A stretch of DNA of 64,000 bases, taken from positions 62,001-126,000 of the forward strand of contig JAQWYK010000024.1 of NCBI GenBank assembly GCA_029254025.1, read 5' to 3'. This document shows, in pieces, positions 45,241 to 53,638 of this stretch. Below the pieces are notes generated by a model that worked only from the letters and a program-made list of their open reading frames with translations, did no database searches and was not told where the DNA came from. A program made the translations under genes and the position numbers. Positions within the stretch are counted from its first letter, which is position 1, and each line of letters starts with the position of its first letter. This DNA comes from Crocinitomicaceae bacterium (GTDB lineage Bacteria > Bacteroidota > Bacteroidia > Flavobacteriales_D > Crocinitomicaceae).

Positions 45241-45280
45241 GTCATAAGTCGAAAGTCTGAAAGTCGAAAGTCAAAAGTCA
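45241..45280. repeat. Short AAGTC-core tandem repeats
   Basis: Five degenerate copies of (GA)AAGTC over 40 bases in the hutU-smpB gap. Too short and irregular for CRISPR. Confidence 0.6.
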
Positions 45281-45335
45281 GCCTTCTTCGCTAAGCTTTG
45301 AGGTTGATGCGAGTTGAAAAGCTTGCCTTGAAATA

Positions 45336-45800
45336 CTAAAATTCTTTCTTCACGCGATCCATTGCACGTTTATCGTCTTTCTCTTTGAGGTCTTGCCGCT
45401 TGTCGTATAATTTCTTTCCTTGGGCAGTAGCAATCTCTAATTTAGCTAATCCCTTTTCATTTACGAATAAGCGCAACGGTACAATCGTAAATCCTTTGGT
45501 TTTGAGTTGTCGATCAATCTTATCGATTTCTTTACGGTTTAAAAGCAATTTACGATCTGCTTTCGGTTTATGTTGATAAAACGAGGCGTTCTCATATTCA
45601 GCGATGTGCATATTACGAATGTAGATCTCTCCATTTTCGACAACACAAAATGCCTCAAGTATACTTGCCTTAACGTTTCGGATGCTTTTGATCTCTGTCC
45701 CACCCAATTGAATACCTGCCACAAACGTATCGAGAATGTGATACTCGAAACGTGCACGTTTATTTTTGATATTAACGCTATTGGTGTTCGTTTTGGCCAT
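45336..45800 (-). CDS. smpB: SsrA-binding protein SmpB
   Basis: 154 residues. The OB-fold core has NKRARFEYHILDTFVAGIQLGGTEIKSIRN (quoted in part; positions 11-40) and NRKEIDKIDRQLKTKGFTIVPL, and the C-terminal tail DKRQDLKEKDDKRAMDRVKKEF is the basic helix that mimics mRNA in the ribosomal decoding site. It binds tmRNA for trans-translation. The tmRNA gene is not in this window. Located 10 bp downstream of a membrane protein gene on the same strand. Confidence 0.97.
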   Translation of the reverse strand: MAKTNTNSVNIKNKRARFEYHILDTFVAGIQLGGTEIKSIRNVKASILEAFCVVENGEIYIRNMHIAEYENASFYQHKPKADRKLLLNRKEIDKIDRQLKTKGFTIVPLRLFVNEKGLAKLEIATAQGKKLYDKRQDLKEKDDKRAMDRVKKEF

Positions 45801-45809
45801 GGGAAATCT

Positions 45810-46511
45810 CTAATTAAGAGGTGTGAATTCTTGAGATTCAAATTTAGTGAATTTGCGGACGCCGATATAGAAAAAGATAATTGTAAGGAACATTAAGACG
45901 TGACTTAGGTCATCTTTGTTGAACCACAAATGTGGATTGAGTTTCAATAAGAAAATAAAAATAGATGGAAATAAAATAATAATCGCATAAACAGTGTACT
46001 TAAACGAATCATATCCCTTCTTCCAATAATAGGCCCCAAAACCAAGACAAAAAATTAGGTATGACAAGATAGCATCTAACATGATAAAAATGAAGTTTCC
46101 CGTAACCATTGCCAAAAGAGACAACCCTATACCCTTAGCAACCAACATTTTCGTTAGCTTCCCCTGAAGATCCAAAGTAAGCATATTCACACTAATCATG
46201 GCTTTTCCAGCATTATAAGAAGCAATTATCCCAAAAATCCAACACGGGAACTTACCATACACATCAAAATAATTGAAAAACAAGTGCCCTATTCCACCAA
46301 AAAAAGTTGAAATAGCGAAATACAAATAAAATTTTCTCCAATGCCTTCTAAATTGAGAGTATGGCTTCTTAATTTGAAAAAACAAAAAACTAGAGGTCAC
46401 CGCAATCAACCAATTCGTCACCAGTGCCATAGGCTCTTGCAAGCACAGCCCCATCCAAGTAAAAGGTAATTTTTCAGGTGAAATTTCACACAGTGTATTC
46501 AACATAAACAT
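45810..46511 (-). CDS. Hypothetical multi-pass membrane protein
   Basis: 233 residues with about seven hydrophobic segments (ALVTNWLIAVTSSFLFF, LYFAISTFFGGIGHLFF and others). Conserved-looking Trp/His in the first third (HWRKFYLYF, GHLFFNYFDVYGKFPCW) but no known motif. Alternative ATG two codons in. A TACTTTTG -7 element (46523-46516) ends four bases before the ATG, suggesting a leaderless transcript that includes smpB. Divergent from recR. Confidence 0.75.
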   Translation of the reverse strand: MFMLNTLCEISPEKLPFTWMGLCLQEPMALVTNWLIAVTSSFLFFQIKKPYSQFRRHWRKFYLYFAISTFFGGIGHLFFNYFDVYGKFPCWIFGIIASYNAGKAMISVNMLTLDLQGKLTKMLVAKGIGLSLLAMVTGNFIFIMLDAILSYLIFCLGFGAYYWKKGYDSFKYTVYAIIILFPSIFIFLLKLNPHLWFNKDDLSHVLMFLTIIFFYIGVRKFTKFESQEFTPLN

Positions 46512-46610
46512 GCCGCAAAAGTAAGGTTATTTCATTAAACATTTCGTCTTTATACGTCATTTCGTTGAAAAAAAGAAGTAGCATTACACCCATATCGATA
46601 CACGTATGCT

Positions 46611-46618
46611 TACATTTG
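46611..46618 (+). promoter_or_regulatory. -7 element of recR
   Basis: TACATTTG ends four bases before the recR ATG; leaderless transcription likely. No -33 partner. Confidence 0.5.
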
Positions 46619-46622
46619 CTTT

Positions 46623-47240
46623 ATGGACTTGCCCTCAAAACACTTAGCCGAAGCGGTAGAACAATTGGCCTCTCTCCCCAGTGTGGGAAAACGAAGTGCT
46701 TTGCGTTTAGCATTAGAATTACTTAAGCGAAGTCCCGAAGAAATTGCACGATTTGCCCAGGCATTCGTTGCTATGAAAGAAAAAGTGAAACTCTGCAATT
46801 CCTGTGGAAACATTTCCGATCTCGATATTTGCAACATATGCAGTAACCCTGGACGCGATCACTCCATCATTTGTGTGGTGGAAGACGCACGTGACGTAAT
46901 GGCTATAGAGTCTACCCGTTCATACAAAGGAATTTATCATGTCTTGGGAGGTGTTATTTCTCCAATGGATGGCTTGGGACCAGAAGACTTGAATATACTT
47001 TCACTGATCAACAAAGTAGAAAAGACCCCTCCCTCAGAAATTATATTTGCGCTTGGAGCCACTATGGAAGGAGATACGACCAATTTTTACTTGTATAAAA
47101 AATTACAACACTTAGGACCTTCCATTACCACTTTGTCTCGCGGCGTTGCGGTTGGAACAGAATTACATTATGCCGACGAATTAACGCTTGGCAGATCGAT
47201 ACAGCAACGACTTCCATTTGAAACGACATTTAATAGATAG
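46623..47240 (+). CDS. recR: Recombination protein RecR
   Basis: 205 residues, normal size. N-terminal HhH (ASLPSVGKRSALRLALELL), C4 zinc finger LCNSCGNISDLDICNICSN with four Cys, and the Toprim domain (IICVVEDARDVMAIEST, GGVISPMDGLGPEDLNI). Forms the RecFOR loading complex for RecA at gaps. recO and recF are not nearby. maf follows 1 bp after the stop, so the two genes form a small operon. Confidence 0.97.
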   Translation: MDLPSKHLAEAVEQLASLPSVGKRSALRLALELLKRSPEEIARFAQAFVAMKEKVKLCNSCGNISDLDICNICSNPGRDHSIICVVEDARDVMAIESTRSYKGIYHVLGGVISPMDGLGPEDLNILSLINKVEKTPPSEIIFALGATMEGDTTNFYLYKKLQHLGPSITTLSRGVAVGTELHYADELTLGRSIQQRLPFETTFNR

Positions 47241-47241
47241 C

Positions 47242-47811
47242 ATGTTTCAACAAAACATTATACTTGGTTCAGGTTCTCCACGAAGAAAAGAGCTGCTTTC
47301 TTCATTAGGTTTTTCATTTACTGTAAAAACCAAACCAACGGACGAGTCGTTTCCTTCGAGCCTACCACCGAGCGAAGTTCCTGTTTTTCTTGCTAGGAAA
47401 AAAGCTGCTGCGCTCTTACCCGATTTAGCCACAAACGAAATGCTCTTAACAGCAGATACAATTGTGGTATTAAAAGGAGAGATTCTCGGTAAACCGTCTT
47501 CACTTGAAGAAGCAAAGAATATGTTGCAGGAGCTTTCTGGAAAAAAACACGAAGTAATCAGCGGAGTGTTTATAACATCTGCGAACAACGAACAAGAAAT
47601 TACCGTATCTACTGACGTGTATTTCAAAAAACTGTCTCTAGAAGAAATCGAATACTATGTCAATACCTATTCCCCCCTCGATAAAGCTGGAGCCTACGGT
47701 ATTCAAGAATGGATAGGTCAAATCGGGGTTGAAAAAATCCATGGTTCCTATTACAATGTAGTGGGACTTCCTACAGAAGCGGTGTGGGAAGTGTTGAAGA
47801 ATTGGAAGTGA
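47242..47811 (+). CDS. maf: Maf-like nucleotide pyrophosphatase
   Basis: 189 residues from the ATG one base after recR; an in-frame upstream extension inside recR is rejected. Family motifs: LGSGSPRRKELL (substrate loop), TADTIVVLKGEILGKP with the catalytic Asp and Lys, and DKAGAYGIQEWIG. Maf/YhdE-type enzymes hydrolyse modified or canonical NTPs such as dTTP/UTP; specificity is not decidable here. Confidence 0.95.
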   Translation: MFQQNIILGSGSPRRKELLSSLGFSFTVKTKPTDESFPSSLPPSEVPVFLARKKAAALLPDLATNEMLLTADTIVVLKGEILGKPSSLEEAKNMLQELSGKKHEVISGVFITSANNEQEITVSTDVYFKKLSLEEIEYYVNTYSPLDKAGAYGIQEWIGQIGVEKIHGSYYNVVGLPTEAVWEVLKNWK

Positions 47812-47864
47812 TATTTCGTAAAATTGAATTCCAATCTGACTGGATTATTAACTTTCTACTTTAA

Positions 47865-47895
47865 TTTGATTTACGCTACACAATGACTAAATTTG
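47865..47895 (+). promoter_or_regulatory. pruA promoter
   Basis: TTTG (47865-47868), 19-bp spacer and TAAATTTG (47888-47895): full match to the Bacteroidota sigma-A promoter. ATG follows 22 bases later. Confidence 0.8.
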
Positions 47896-47917
47896 TAAAA
47901 ATTCAAAATTTACAATT

Positions 47918-49546
47918 ATGTCAAACGCATTCTTTGCTGTTCCAAAAGCAATAAACGAACCTGTTAAATCCTATGCTCCTGGATCTCCTGAGAGAGAATC
48001 GCTTCTATCAAAATACAATGAACTGTACAATCAAGCGCCGATTGATGTACCGATGTATATTGGGAATCAACAAGTGAGAACAGACAACAAAAAAACATTG
48101 AATCCTCCACACGATCACAAAAAAGTGTTGGGTCACTTTTCATACGGAACAGAAAACCATGTGAAGCAAGCAATCGATGCTGCCCTAGCGGCAAAAAAAG
48201 ATTGGGCGAATTTGCCTTGGGAAGACCGCGCTAGTATTTTCTTAAAAGCAGCTGATTTGTTAGCGGGTCCATTCCGTGACAAAATGAATGCAGCTTCCAT
48301 GCTTGCACAGTCGAAAAATGTATTTCAAGCAGAAATAGATGCTGCATGTGAAATGATTGATTTTTTCCGCTTCAATGTGCAGTACATGACGCAAATCTAT
48401 AAGGAACAACCAGAATCATTACCAGGGTTGTGGAACAGACTTCAGTATCGACCATTGGAAGGATTTATTTTTGCCATTACTCCATTTAATTTCACGTCAA
48501 TCGCAGCAAACCTCTGTGCGGCTCCAGCTATGATGGGGAATGTTGTAGTTTGGAAACCTGCATATACACAAGTATATTCAGCGCAAGTGATCATGGAACT
48601 TTTTCAGGCGGCTGGACTTCCGGATGGAGTAATTAATATGATTACCGTGGATGGACCAACGGCAGGAGATGTAGTATTTAACCACCCTGACTTTGCAGGA
48701 TTGCATTTCACAGGTTCGACAGGAGTTTTCAGACACTTGTGGAAGGAAATTGGAATGAACATCGATAAGTATAAAACCTATCCACGTATTGTTGGAGAAA
48801 CAGGTGGAAAAGACTTCGTTATGATGCATCAATCTGCGGATCCAAAAGAAGTAGCAACTGCGATGGCGCGAGGTGCTTTTGAATTCCAAGGACAAAAATG
48901 TTCGGCTGCATCAAGAGCTTACATTCCTGCGTGTTGTGCACAAGAAGTGAAAGAAGAATTGGTGAAACAAGTGAGCTCTTTCAAAATGGGCTCAACGGCA
49001 GATCCATCGAGCTTTGTCAATGCAGTGATTGATGAAAAAGCATTTGATAAAATCGCTGGATACGTTGATTTCATAAAGGAACAAGACGATGCTGAAATAG
49101 TTGTCGGTGGAAATTATGACAAATCTGTTGGTTACTTTATCGAACCTACCGTTGTCTTCACATCCAACCCGAAGTTCAGAACCATGTGTGAGGAAATCTT
49201 TGGCCCAGTGCTGACAGTTTACACGTACGACGAGAACAAATATGAAGAAACACTAGAATTACTTGACTCAACTTCAGAATACGCGCTTACAGGTTGTGTC
49301 ATGGCGAAAGACCGTTATGCGATTAATACGGCCGTGAAGTTATTAGAGAACAGTGCGGGTAATTTCTACATCAATGATAAACCAACAGGAGCTGTTGTAG
49401 GTCAACAACCATTTGGAGGAGGACGTGCTTCTGGTACGAATGACAAAGCAGGTGCTGCAATGAACTTATTGCGTTGGGTTTCTGCCCGTACTATCAAAGA
49501 AACATTCGTTCCACCAACTGACTATCGTTACCCATTCTTAGGGTAA
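47918..49546 (+). CDS. pruA: L-glutamate gamma-semialdehyde (1-pyrroline-5-carboxylate) dehydrogenase
   Basis: 542 residues, the Bacteroidota PruA/ALDH4 length. FAITPFNFTSIAANL and VWKPAYTQV bind NAD, GETGGKD carries the general-base Glu, and GQKCSAASRAY carries the nucleophile Cys. It oxidises glutamate semialdehyde to glutamate in proline and ornithine/arginine catabolism. proline dehydrogenase is not in the window, but ctlX nearby would feed ornithine/citrulline-type substrates, an indirect link. Strong promoter upstream; the terminator-like hairpin downstream lies inside yqgE. Confidence 0.95.
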   Translation: MSNAFFAVPKAINEPVKSYAPGSPERESLLSKYNELYNQAPIDVPMYIGNQQVRTDNKKTLNPPHDHKKVLGHFSYGTENHVKQAIDAALAAKKDWANLPWEDRASIFLKAADLLAGPFRDKMNAASMLAQSKNVFQAEIDAACEMIDFFRFNVQYMTQIYKEQPESLPGLWNRLQYRPLEGFIFAITPFNFTSIAANLCAAPAMMGNVVVWKPAYTQVYSAQVIMELFQAAGLPDGVINMITVDGPTAGDVVFNHPDFAGLHFTGSTGVFRHLWKEIGMNIDKYKTYPRIVGETGGKDFVMMHQSADPKEVATAMARGAFEFQGQKCSAASRAYIPACCAQEVKEELVKQVSSFKMGSTADPSSFVNAVIDEKAFDKIAGYVDFIKEQDDAEIVVGGNYDKSVGYFIEPTVVFTSNPKFRTMCEEIFGPVLTVYTYDENKYEETLELLDSTSEYALTGCVMAKDRYAINTAVKLLENSAGNFYINDKPTGAVVGQQPFGGGRASGTNDKAGAAMNLLRWVSARTIKETFVPPTDYRYPFLG

Positions 49547-49579
49547 TCAACTCTAAGTTCTAAATTCCGAACTGAATAA

Positions 49580-50155
49580 GTGGATTTACGTTTCGAAAAT
49601 AAAAGAAAAGCAAAAAAGGGTCGTGTGTTAATCGCCGACCCTTTTTCTGACGACCAATACTTTGGGCGCTCGGTCGTTTTTCTTTGTGAACATAATGAAG
49701 AAGGTAGTTTTGGCTTTGTATTAACAAACTACATCGACTTAGACTTACAGGAGGTGGCGAAAAATTTCCCTAAGTTCAACACAAAAGTGAGTATTGGTGG
49801 CCCTGTGCATACGGAGAATATCTATTTCATCCATACCCTAGGAGAACTCATACCAGAGAGTCAGATCGTAGAAGACGGAATTTATTTAGGGGGAGATTAC
49901 GATACGCTTCTTCAACTCATCGATGACAATAAGGTCCAGCCAAATCAAGTGCGTTTCTTTTTGGGCTACTCTGGCTGGTCCAAAGGTCAATTGGAGACTG
50001 AAATCAAAGAACACGCCTGGATTGTGGGATCTGTTTTGAATAACGGCGAAATTATGGATGTGACCATCGAAGATTTATGGACGCACTATATGCGGCGTCA
50101 AGGGAAGAAATATGACATCCTGTCAAAATTCCCGAAAGATATTAATGCGAATTAA
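49580..50155 (+). CDS. YqgE/AlgH-family protein
   Basis: 191 residues. KKGRVLIADPFSDDQYFGRSVVFLCEHNEEGSFGFVLT (quoted in part; residues 12-48) is the conserved YqgE core, followed by GGPVHTENIYFIHT and FLGYSGWSKGQLETEI. The function of YqgE/AlgH is unknown (a regulatory link was claimed for AlgH in Pseudomonas). GTG start at the beginning of MDLRFENK. Codons 12-23 contain a perfect inverted repeat (49613-49646). Follows pruA by 33 bp. Confidence 0.9.
   Translation: MDLRFENKRKAKKGRVLIADPFSDDQYFGRSVVFLCEHNEEGSFGFVLTNYIDLDLQEVAKNFPKFNTKVSIGGPVHTENIYFIHTLGELIPESQIVEDGIYLGGDYDTLLQLIDDNKVQPNQVRFFLGYSGWSKGQLETEIKEHAWIVGSVLNNGEIMDVTIEDLWTHYMRRQGKKYDILSKFPKDINAN
49613..49646 (+). terminator. Terminator-like hairpin inside the yqgE coding region
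   Basis: AAAAAGGGTCG / CGACCCTTTTT form a perfect 11-bp stem around a 12-base loop, 3' arm ending in five T. It lies about 67 bases after the pruA stop and within codons 12-23 of yqgE. It could terminate the pruA transcript and attenuate yqgE. Confidence 0.55.
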
Positions 50156-50278
50156 TGGATAAGGGTTTCAGGGACTTCGACCATCAAAGGTTCCAGATTT
50201 TACCTGTCCTCAAATAACTTTCTAACTTTTTCATTATTCGAAGTGCTCACGGAGCAGTTCGACTTTCCGACTAAAAAA

Positions 50279-51043
50279 CTACTCAACAACTTCATACAAT
50301 TTTTTCGCGGTATCCCTTGAATGTGCATTGAAGTGCCACCATTCCGTTTGGATAACCCAAAATCCACCTTGGCGCATTGCTTTTCTGAGCAATTGTCGAT
50401 TCGCATATTGTTCGGAGGTTAATTCACCTGTTGATAGAAAATGACGCTCGAATTCAGGATACGCAATTTTGCGCATGTCATCATAACCTGCGCCCATGTC
50501 AACAGGACCACTCCGCTCTTTCCAAAGGGTTACATCAACCGCGCAGCCATAACTATGTAAACTTCCATTTTTTGGATTACTTACAAATTTTGACCGTTGA
50601 TGAACAGGTATAGAGTCGAGCAACTCCCACATGAATTGTTGAACCGAATTCGGACGAACAGCATCATAAATGAGCAGCGAATATCCAGGATGATTTTCGG
50701 AAAGATAGTCCTGCACTTTCCCCAAACGCTCAGCAACTTCAGGTTGCAAGTAAGCATTCTTAAAACCTCCGTAGACATTGGTATTCATAAAATTATCCGT
50801 TGTAGCATATTTCAACTCCACACGAATAGCAGGGTTTATGTTTTGTACGTTAACCAATCCTGCCGCAATTAACATAGGACTAATCTTATCCAAGCGCTCG
50901 GGGGGATTCATGGTTAAACTATCTTCAACCACGACATCTGGAGGTTTAGGCGTGTGGCTTTGATTCAATACAGCCATATCTTCCGTGCAACCGGATAGAA
51001 ATGCGATCAAGACAGGCATGAATATCCTATTTACGTTGAGCAT
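50279..51043 (-). CDS. VanX-like D-Ala-D-Ala dipeptidase lipoprotein (M15D)
   Basis: About 254 residues from the ATG that gives a lipobox (VLIAFLSGC, Cys19); an upstream ATG adds 11 residues. The metallopeptidase motif SLHSYGCAVDVTLW provides His and Asp zinc ligands, and TEWWHF near the C-terminus provides the E-x-W-H catalytic Glu and third His. Members cleave D-Ala-D-Ala; in Gram-negatives without van genes they are thought to recycle cell-wall dipeptide. No vanA/vanH is near, so vancomycin resistance is not implied. Divergent from ctlX. Confidence 0.9.
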   Translation of the reverse strand: MLNVNRIFMPVLIAFLSGCTEDMAVLNQSHTPKPPDVVVEDSLTMNPPERLDKISPMLIAAGLVNVQNINPAIRVELKYATTDNFMNTNVYGGFKNAYLQPEVAERLGKVQDYLSENHPGYSLLIYDAVRPNSVQQFMWELLDSIPVHQRSKFVSNPKNGSLHSYGCAVDVTLWKERSGPVDMGAGYDDMRKIAYPEFERHFLSTGELTSEQYANRQLLRKAMRQGGFWVIQTEWWHFNAHSRDTAKKLYEVVE

Positions 51044-51114
51044 AAAATGAGCTACTTTTAAAATGCTGAACAACATACCGTAAAATTAACGATATTCGCT
51101 CAAACAAAATCGTA

Positions 51115-52017
51115 ATGCAAAATCCAAACTCTATTTACATTCTTTCTCCCCTTCATTTTGGTTGCAATACAGAGACGGCGAAAAACAACCATTTTCAACA
51201 CACGCTTCCTAATAGCAAGCACCTTGAACAGATGGGTGCAAAAGAACACTACCTTTTCAGAGAACTGCTTCAAGCCTTCGATATACACACTTTTACGTTG
51301 CAAGACGACGAGGAAATTGTCAACTCCGACGCCGTTTTTCTCAATAATTGGTTCAGTGTAATGCCGGATAAAACACTCGTTATTTATCCCATGTGGGCTA
51401 GGAATAGACGAACTGAAGTTCGAGAAGAGACCATCAACTTCATTAAAGACCGCTCAGACATTCAAAAGGTGCGCGACTATCGCTCATTTTTGGACGCCAA
51501 CCAATTCGTAGAAGGGACTGGCTCTATTATCTTCGATTTCGAGCACAAAAAAGCCTATGCGTGTATTTCGGAACGTACCGATGTGCGATTGTTTGAAAAG
51601 ATTTGTACGGACCTCGGTTATACGCCGATTTCATTTATCGCAGAAGATGTGCGCGGCAATTCCATTTATCACACCAACGTAATGTTGTCAATTGGAGAAA
51701 ATATAATCGTCATCTGCTCGGAAGCTATTAGTGACACCATCGAACGACAAATTGCACTTAAAAACCTGACGCAAACCAATCGATGCTTAATGGATATCAG
51801 TTTTGAACAGATGAATCAATTTGCAGGTAACGTTTTTGAAGTCACCAATTCTAAAAATGAAGCGATTCTCTGCATGAGCTCAACTGCAAAAAAAGCATTT
51901 ACTGAGGCTCAACTTGAAACACTTCAACAACACTGCAGAATTATGGCCGCTCCCATTCCAACCATCGAGAAAGCAGGTGGTGGTAGCGTTCGCTGTATGA
52001 TTGCAGCCAATTATTAA
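51115..52017 (+). CDS. ctlX: CtlX-type arginine-deiminase-fold hydrolase (citrulline utilisation)
   Basis: 300 residues of the guanidino-group-modifying (amidinotransferase/ADI) fold. FLNNWF supplies the early Asp/Asn region, VEGTGSIIFD the E-G-T-G-S motif with Glu133, YHTNVML the His186, and GGGSVRCMIAANY the catalytic Cys294. CtlX, linked to citrulline use in Francisella, is one named member. The substrate here is not proven. The 51-bp gap to the GNAT-nitrilase gene and the pair's recurrence in Bacteroidota suggest a joint pathway. Confidence 0.88.
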   Translation: MQNPNSIYILSPLHFGCNTETAKNNHFQHTLPNSKHLEQMGAKEHYLFRELLQAFDIHTFTLQDDEEIVNSDAVFLNNWFSVMPDKTLVIYPMWARNRRTEVREETINFIKDRSDIQKVRDYRSFLDANQFVEGTGSIIFDFEHKKAYACISERTDVRLFEKICTDLGYTPISFIAEDVRGNSIYHTNVMLSIGENIIVICSEAISDTIERQIALKNLTQTNRCLMDISFEQMNQFAGNVFEVTNSKNEAILCMSSTAKKAFTEAQLETLQQHCRIMAAPIPTIEKAGGGSVRCMIAANY

Positions 52018-52067
52018 TTGTTGAACTCATTTTTTATAGTATTTTATTATGAAAGAACCCGCAAGAT

Positions 52068-53600
52068 ATGGAAGAACAAATAGAAGAAATCACGTTAAAA
52101 TTATTAACGCTAGATGATTACAAGGAATTAAAAGAGGTGATGATCAACTCTTACCAGTCCATGCCAGACTCCTATTGGAAAGAGGCCCAAATCAAAAAAT
52201 TATTGGAAGTTTTCCCGGATGGACAAGTGGTGATTTTGGTGAATGGAAATATTGCAGGTTGTGCGCTCAGCATAGTCATTGACTCCCATAAGCTTAGCGA
52301 GCAACATACATACAAGCAAATCACGGGGAATTACACGTTCAAAACCCACACCGACGAAGGCGATACACTGTATGGAATTGATGTTTTTGTAAAACCAGAT
52401 TTTCGTGGACTTCGACTTGGTCGGAGACTGTATGAATTCAGAAAGCAATTGTGTGAACGTTTGAACTTAAAAGGAATTTATTTTGGTGGGCGTATCCCTA
52501 ATTATCACGAGTACTCTGATACATTAACTCCTGCTCAGTACATCGAAAAAGTAAAATCAAGGGAAATTCATGATTCAGTTTTAAACTTTCACTTATCCAA
52601 TGACTTCATCCCAGTTAAAGTATTAAGAGGCTATTTGGAAGATGATACCGCGTCAAAAGAATATGCTGTCCTCTTAAAATGGCATAACATTTATTACGAG
52701 AAAGATGTCGTGAAAGCAAATTACATCAAGAAGATTGTACGCTTAGGTCTTGTTCAATGGCAAATGCGTCCCTATAATGACTTGGATAGTCTGATGCAAC
52801 AAGTGGAATATTTCGTGGACGCATTGAGTGCATACAAATCGGATTTCGCATTATTTCCTGAATTTTTCAATGCGCCATTAATGGCTCAATACAACCACCT
52901 CAGTGAGCCAGAAGCAATTCGTAAACTTGCTGAATACACTGAGCAAATTGTGCAACGATTTTCTGCGTTGTCTGTATCCTATAACATTAACATCATTACG
53001 GGAAGTATGCCTGAAGTCCTTGACAATAAAGTCTACAACGTAGGTTATCTTTGTCACCGTGGCGGAAATACAGAACGTTTCGAAAAATTACATGTCACTC
53101 CAGATGAGAAGAAATGTTGGGGAATGACAGGAGGAAACGAATTGAAGACATTTGATACCGACTGTGGAAAAATAGGGGTGTTGATTTGTTACGATGTGGA
53201 GTTCCCTGAATTGCCCCGTTTAATGGCCGAGGATGGAATGAATATATTATTTGTTCCCTTCTTAACCGATACACAAAATGGATATTCAAGAGTGCGCTAC
53301 TGTGCGCAAGCGAGAGCCATTGAAAACGAATGTTATGTGGCAATCGCCGGAAGTGTAGGTAACTTGCCAAATGTACACAACATGGATATTCAATACGCTG
53401 CTTCAATGGTGTTTACCCCATGTGACTTCTCCTTTCCAACCAATGGAATCAAATCAGAAGCAACTCCGAATACAGAAATGATTCTTATTGCAGATGTAGA
53501 CATTGACTTAATTAATGAGTTACACAATTACGGAGCTGTAAAAAATCTCAAAGACAGAAGAAAGGATCTATTTGAGTTGAAATTGAAACGGAAAAAATAG
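52068..53600 (+). CDS. Bifunctional GNAT N-acetyltransferase / carbon-nitrogen hydrolase
   Basis: 510 residues. Residues ~8-205 form a GNAT domain, with VKPDFRGLRLGRRLYEFRK as the acetyl-CoA pyrophosphate loop (R-x-x-x-L-G). Residues ~220-505 are a nitrilase-superfamily domain with the full E-K-C triad: Glu265 in LFPEFF, Lys340 in FEKLHVTP and Cys374 in VLICYDVEFPE. The fusion couples acetyl transfer and amide/nitrile hydrolysis, as in annotated bacterial GNAT-CN_hydrolase proteins. Substrates unknown; next to ctlX, a nitrogen-containing amino compound is a reasonable guess. Confidence 0.92.
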   Translation: MEEQIEEITLKLLTLDDYKELKEVMINSYQSMPDSYWKEAQIKKLLEVFPDGQVVILVNGNIAGCALSIVIDSHKLSEQHTYKQITGNYTFKTHTDEGDTLYGIDVFVKPDFRGLRLGRRLYEFRKQLCERLNLKGIYFGGRIPNYHEYSDTLTPAQYIEKVKSREIHDSVLNFHLSNDFIPVKVLRGYLEDDTASKEYAVLLKWHNIYYEKDVVKANYIKKIVRLGLVQWQMRPYNDLDSLMQQVEYFVDALSAYKSDFALFPEFFNAPLMAQYNHLSEPEAIRKLAEYTEQIVQRFSALSVSYNINIITGSMPEVLDNKVYNVGYLCHRGGNTERFEKLHVTPDEKKCWGMTGGNELKTFDTDCGKIGVLICYDVEFPELPRLMAEDGMNILFVPFLTDTQNGYSRVRYCAQARAIENECYVAIAGSVGNLPNVHNMDIQYAASMVFTPCDFSFPTNGIKSEATPNTEMILIADVDIDLINELHNYGAVKNLKDRRKDLFELKLKRKK

Positions 53601-53638
53601 TTTCAATATGCCAATCATACAATTTGTCAATTGGCACA

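Noticed and set aside
45241-45280. CRISPR-like array
   Set aside because: Unit of 7-8 bases with no spacers and no cas genes.
47188-47241. Maf start within recR
   Set aside because: Extra residues are recR in another frame; ATG at 47242 is adjacent to the recR stop and gives the conserved N-terminus.
50279-51043. Vancomycin resistance (vanX)
   Set aside because: Lone M15D lipoprotein without vanA or vanH; common chromosomal dipeptidase.
53608-53636. Terminator between GNAT-nitrilase and mpl
   Set aside because: TGCCAAT/ATTGGCA stem is short, with a 14-base loop and no T-run.
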